A stretch of DNA of 64,000 nucleotides, taken from the NCBI GenBank assembly GCA_040881945.1, contig JBBECF010000130.1, positions 1-64,000 on the forward strand, given 5' to 3'. The notes beneath the pieces are model-generated. The model was not told where the DNA came from. It saw only the letters and a list, made by a program, of their open reading frames with translations, and did no database searches. This stretch comes from JBBECF01 sp040881945. Its GTDB lineage: Bacteria > Pseudomonadota > Alphaproteobacteria > Dongiales > Dongiaceae. Below are positions 61,440 to 64,000 of this stretch, in pieces (position 1 is the stretch's first letter; the number at the start of each line of letters is the position of its first letter). The position numbers and the translations under genes are program-made.

Positions 61440-62338
61440 AGATTCTCGTGCCAATGCCGCGCAATGTCGATGCGCCGCGGCACCCAGACGCGATCGTGGT
61501 CGAGCACGTAGTCGATGAAGCGTTGCAGCGCGGCCGCGCGGCCCGGCCGGCCGGCGAGCCGGCAGTGGAGGCCGACGGACATCATCTTCGGTGACCCCGC
61601 TTGGCCTTCGGCATAGAGCACATCGAAGCTATCCCGGAGATAGGCGAAGAACTGATCGCCGGCGTTGAAGCCCTGCGGCGTCGCGAAGCGCATGTCGTTG
61701 GCGTCGAGCGTATAGGGGATGACGAGGTGCGGTCCCCGCGGCCCCTTGATCCAATAGGGCAGATCGTCGGCATAAGAGTCTGAATCGTAAAGAAACCCAC
61801 CCTCCTCCATCACCAGCTTTCTGGTGTGGACCGAGCAGCGCCCGGTGTACCAGCCGAGCGGGCGCGATCCCGTTGCCTCGGTATGGATGCGGACCGCTTC
61901 CGTCAGGTGCGTCCTTTCCTCGTCGGCCGTGAAGTCCTTGTAGTCGATCCACTTCAGGCCGTGGCTGGCGATCTCCCAGCCGGCCTCGTTCATGGCGACG
62001 ATCTGTTCGGGCGAACGCATGAGCGCGGTCGCCACGCCGAAGACCGTCACCGCGACCTTTCGGTCGGTGAACAGGCGCCACAGCCGCCAGAATCCGGCGC
62101 GGGCGCCGTATTCGTAGATCGACTCCATGTTCATGTGGCGCTGCCCCGGCCAGGCTTGCGCGCCGACGATCTCCGAGAGGAAGGCTTCGGACGCCGCATC
62201 GCCATGCAGGACGCAGCTTTCGCCGCCTTCCTCGTAGTTGAGCACGAATTGCACGGCCAGATGCGCGCCGCCCGGCCATTCCGGCCGCGGCGGCGTCCGG
62301 CCATGGCCCCGGAGGTCGCGCGGATAGTCCTCAGCCAT
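61436..62338 (-). CDS. puuE: Allantoinase of the PuuE (polysaccharide deacetylase-like) type
   Basis: A 300-residue PuuE allantoinase opening allantoin to allantoate; it is unrelated to the metal amidohydrolase allantoinases. RDLRGHGRTPPRPEWPGGAHLAVQFVLNYEEGGE, then YEYGARAGFWRLWRLF and ASHGLKWIDY are typical. The ATG at 62338 overlaps the guanine deaminase stop by eight bases, so these genes form a minus-strand operon. Confidence 0.92.
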   Translation of the reverse strand: MAEDYPRDLRGHGRTPPRPEWPGGAHLAVQFVLNYEEGGESCVLHGDAASEAFLSEIVGAQAWPGQRHMNMESIYEYGARAGFWRLWRLFTDRKVAVTVFGVATALMRSPEQIVAMNEAGWEIASHGLKWIDYKDFTADEERTHLTEAVRIHTEATGSRPLGWYTGRCSVHTRKLVMEEGGFLYDSDSYADDLPYWIKGPRGPHLVIPYTLDANDMRFATPQGFNAGDQFFAYLRDSFDVLYAEGQAGSPKMMSVGLHCRLAGRPGRAAALQRFIDYVLDHDRVWVPRRIDIARHWHENL

Positions 62339-63656
62339 CGTCGCCGCCCCGCCGGACATGGACGCGCCGGCCCGCGACATAGGTCGCGCGCACCGCGCGG
62401 TCGTCGCCGAGCATCATCAGGGCGAACAGAACGTCTTCCAGCGTCTCGGACAGTTCGTGCCGGCTCGCCAGAACCGGCGTCGCCCGCGGATCGAGAACGA
62501 CGATATCGGCCCAGCGCCCGGGTTCCAGGCTGCCGATCTCGTCGTCGAGGCCGAGCACGCGGGCATTGCCGCGGGTCGCCAGGTAAAAGGCATCGCAGGC
62601 CGACAATAAGCGTCCCTTGAGCCGGGCGACCTTGTAGGCGTCGCCCAGCGTGGCCAGCATGGAGTAGCTAGTTCCGCCGCCCACGTCGGTCGCGACGCCG
62701 ACGCCGACCGGGCGGCGCGGATCGCCGACATGATCGATGTCGAACAGGCCGGACCCCAGGAAGTTGTTCGAGGTCGGGCAGTGAACCACCGCCGACCCCG
62801 CTTCGGCGAGGCGGGCGCATTCGCGCTCCGACAGGTGGACGCCATGGCCGAACAGGCTGCGCGGACCGAGCAGGCCGAACCGGTCGTACACGTCGGTGTA
62901 GTCCCTGGCCCAGGGGAAGAGCGACCGCACCGTTTCGATCTCGAGACGGCTCTCGGACAGATGCGTCTGCATGAAGACCTGGGGATAGGCCCGGCACAGC
63001 TCGCCCGCCGCCATGAGTTGCGCGTCCGTCGATGTGATGGCGAAGCGCGGCGTGACCGCATAGCGGAGCCGCCCGCGCCCGTGCCACGTCCGCAGCAGCG
63101 TCTCGCTGTCACGGACCCCCGTCTCGACGTCGTCGAGCACCGCGGCGGGCGCGTTGCGGTCCATCAGGGTCTTGCCGGCGATCAGCGCCATGCCGCGCTT
63201 CTCGGCGGCCGCAAACAGCGCCTCGGCGCAGGCCTTATGCACCGAGCAGAAGGCGGCGGCCGCGGTCGTGCCATGGGCGAACAGGCGATCGAGAAACAGC
63301 TCCGCCGCCGCGCCGCCATGGGCCGCGTCCGCATAGCGCGCCTCCTCCGGATAGGCGAACCGATCGAGCCAGTCGAGCAGGTCGCGGCCGGGCGCGGCGA
63401 GCATGCGATATTGAGGGAAATGGATATGCGCGTCGATGAATCCGGGCAGGATCAGCGCGTCGCCATAGTCGTCGACCGGCGCCGCGGCGAGGGCATCGGG
63501 CAAATTCCCTATCGCCCCGGTCCACGCGACGCGTCCGTCGTCGTCGATGGCGACCGCGCCTTTCGGTTCGAAGCCGTAGGCGTCGGCCGCCGCCCGGCGC
63601 GGATCGGCGCGGAACGACAGCACGGCGCCGCGCACCAGGCGTGTCCGCCCCGTCAT
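62331..63656 (-). CDS. guaD: Guanine deaminase
   Basis: A 441-residue amidohydrolase producing xanthine from guanine. The zinc ligands are in PGFIDAHIHFPQY (His-x-His, near residue 75), MQTHLSES and GHGVHLSE, and VVHCPTSNNFLGSGLFD is the signature following the last ligand. It provides xanthine at the head of the purine route. Its start overlaps the OHCU decarboxylase stop by four bases. Confidence 0.9.
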   Translation of the reverse strand: MTGRTRLVRGAVLSFRADPRRAAADAYGFEPKGAVAIDDDGRVAWTGAIGNLPDALAAAPVDDYGDALILPGFIDAHIHFPQYRMLAAPGRDLLDWLDRFAYPEEARYADAAHGGAAAELFLDRLFAHGTTAAAAFCSVHKACAEALFAAAEKRGMALIAGKTLMDRNAPAAVLDDVETGVRDSETLLRTWHGRGRLRYAVTPRFAITSTDAQLMAAGELCRAYPQVFMQTHLSESRLEIETVRSLFPWARDYTDVYDRFGLLGPRSLFGHGVHLSERECARLAEAGSAVVHCPTSNNFLGSGLFDIDHVGDPRRPVGVGVATDVGGGTSYSMLATLGDAYKVARLKGRLLSACDAFYLATRGNARVLGLDDEIGSLEPGRWADIVVLDPRATPVLASRHELSETLEDVLFALMMLGDDRAVRATYVAGRRVHVRRGGDDG

Positions 63657-64000
63657 GGCAGAACCCGATCCTCGATGCGGAAGCGGAAGATACGGCAGAC
63701 CTGGGCGAGCGCGGTCGCGAGCTCCGCCGCCGGATCGTCGTCGATGCGCTCCGCGAAGGCCGCGAGGATTTGGGACTTGGTCGCGCCCTTCACGGCAAGA
63801 ATGAACGGAAACCCGAAGCGGTGCCGATAGCGCGTGTTGAGGTCGGTGAACCGCGCGAATTCCGCGGGCGTCAGCGTGTCGAGGCCGGCGCCGGCCTGCT
63901 CCCGTTTCGATTCCCCGGCGACGGCCGCGCGGCCGGCCAGATCGGGATGGGCGAGCAGAAGCGCGAGCTGGTCGGCCGGCGGCGCGCGCAGCAGCGCATC
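63653..64000 (-). CDS. uraD: OHCU decarboxylase (partial, 5' part beyond window)
   Basis: Only the C-terminal 115 residues are in the window, open to the edge. LNTRYRHRFGFPFILAVKG followed by GATKSQIL and the final RIFRFRIEDRV is the hallmark of 2-oxo-4-hydroxy-4-carboxy-5-ureidoimidazoline decarboxylase, which makes (S)-allantoin. It adjoins guanine deaminase and allantoinase, as expected for a purine-degrading operon. Confidence 0.92.
   Translation of the reverse strand, partial: DALLRAPPADQLALLLAHPDLAGRAAVAGESKREQAGAGLDTLTPAEFARFTDLNTRYRHRFGFPFILAVKGATKSQILAAFAERIDDDPAAELATALAQVCRIFRFRIEDRVLP

Noticed and set aside
1..64000. CRISPR array, prophage or insertion sequence
   Set aside because: No regularly spaced short repeats with unique spacers, no transposase or integrase and no phage structural genes were seen; the only tandem array is the coding 72-bp repeat near 17023-17382.

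Overview
The window is a GC-rich (roughly 70 %) bacterial chromosome segment with 57 complete protein genes, one gene cut by the right edge, one tRNA and one broken response-regulator remnant. Gene content points to an alphaproteobacterium, probably a Rhodospirillales-like lineage: paralogous LptF/LptG with a lipid headgroup cluster, several acyl-CoA genes, Tat-dependent TRAP and peptide-type ABC binding proteins, an FNR-type box before hemN, and a molybdenum hydroxylase operon. Two runs of N (17207-17306 and 58912-58921, the second next to a suspicious poly-G stretch) indicate a draft or metagenome assembly.

Layout. (1) 105-9109: an adenylate cyclase with a GAF domain, a HIT protein, then a tightly coupled block: LptF-like, LptG-like, CDP-alcohol phosphotransferase, lipid hydroxylase, GNAT-fold acyltransferase and a MobA-like nucleotidyltransferase, ending convergently against a cytidylyltransferase-like gene. 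I read this as a locus for making, decorating and exporting a membrane lipid, most likely a sphingolipid/ceramide. (2) 9171-11116: tRNA-Asn, a response-regulator remnant and a pentapeptide-repeat protein. (3) 11322-15846: a TRAP transporter (P, Q, M) with an amidase. (4) 15870-18440: small unknowns, a repeat-rich lipoprotein interrupted by an assembly gap, and a dienoyl-CoA reductase-like SDR. (5) 18469-25888: acyl-CoA dehydrogenases, an MFS carrier, a trimethylamine-dehydrogenase-family flavoprotein and a CoA-transferase, with a possible leader peptide. (6) 25889-26506: a gene-free stretch with dispersed repeats. (7) 26507-32168 and 35319-40526: two peptide/nickel-type ABC importer operons on the minus strand, separated by a Nudix hydrolase, a ParDE toxin-antitoxin pair and an M81 (MlrC-like) peptidase. 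(8) 40763-44340: cysteine synthase, AlaX editing protein, mercaptopyruvate sulfurtransferase and a double-GNAT protein. (9) 44394-47789: a PAS protein, hemN and glgC. (10) 47786-57270: a seven-gene minus-strand catabolic operon (hydantoinase/oxoprolinase A and B, SDR, three-subunit molybdenum hydroxylase, class III aminotransferase) with a divergent LysR regulator. (11) 58392-64000: purine/ureide catabolism (glycerate kinase, allantoicase, ureidoglycolate lyase, PuuE allantoinase, guanine deaminase, OHCU decarboxylase).

How they work together. The right third is a nitrogen-scavenging region. Guanine would become xanthine; OHCU, allantoin, allantoate and ureidoglycolate are processed by the following genes; the glyoxylate released could reach central metabolism through glycerate and the glycerate kinase. 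The neighbouring LysR-controlled molybdenum hydroxylase plus HyuAB operon looks like a dedicated route for hydroxylating and hydrolysing an N-heterocycle whose identity the sequence does not reveal. The left end is anabolic and envelope-directed. The strongest candidates for something under-described are the LptFG-linked lipid cluster (2036-9109) and the HyuAB/molybdenum-hydroxylase operon (47786-57270).
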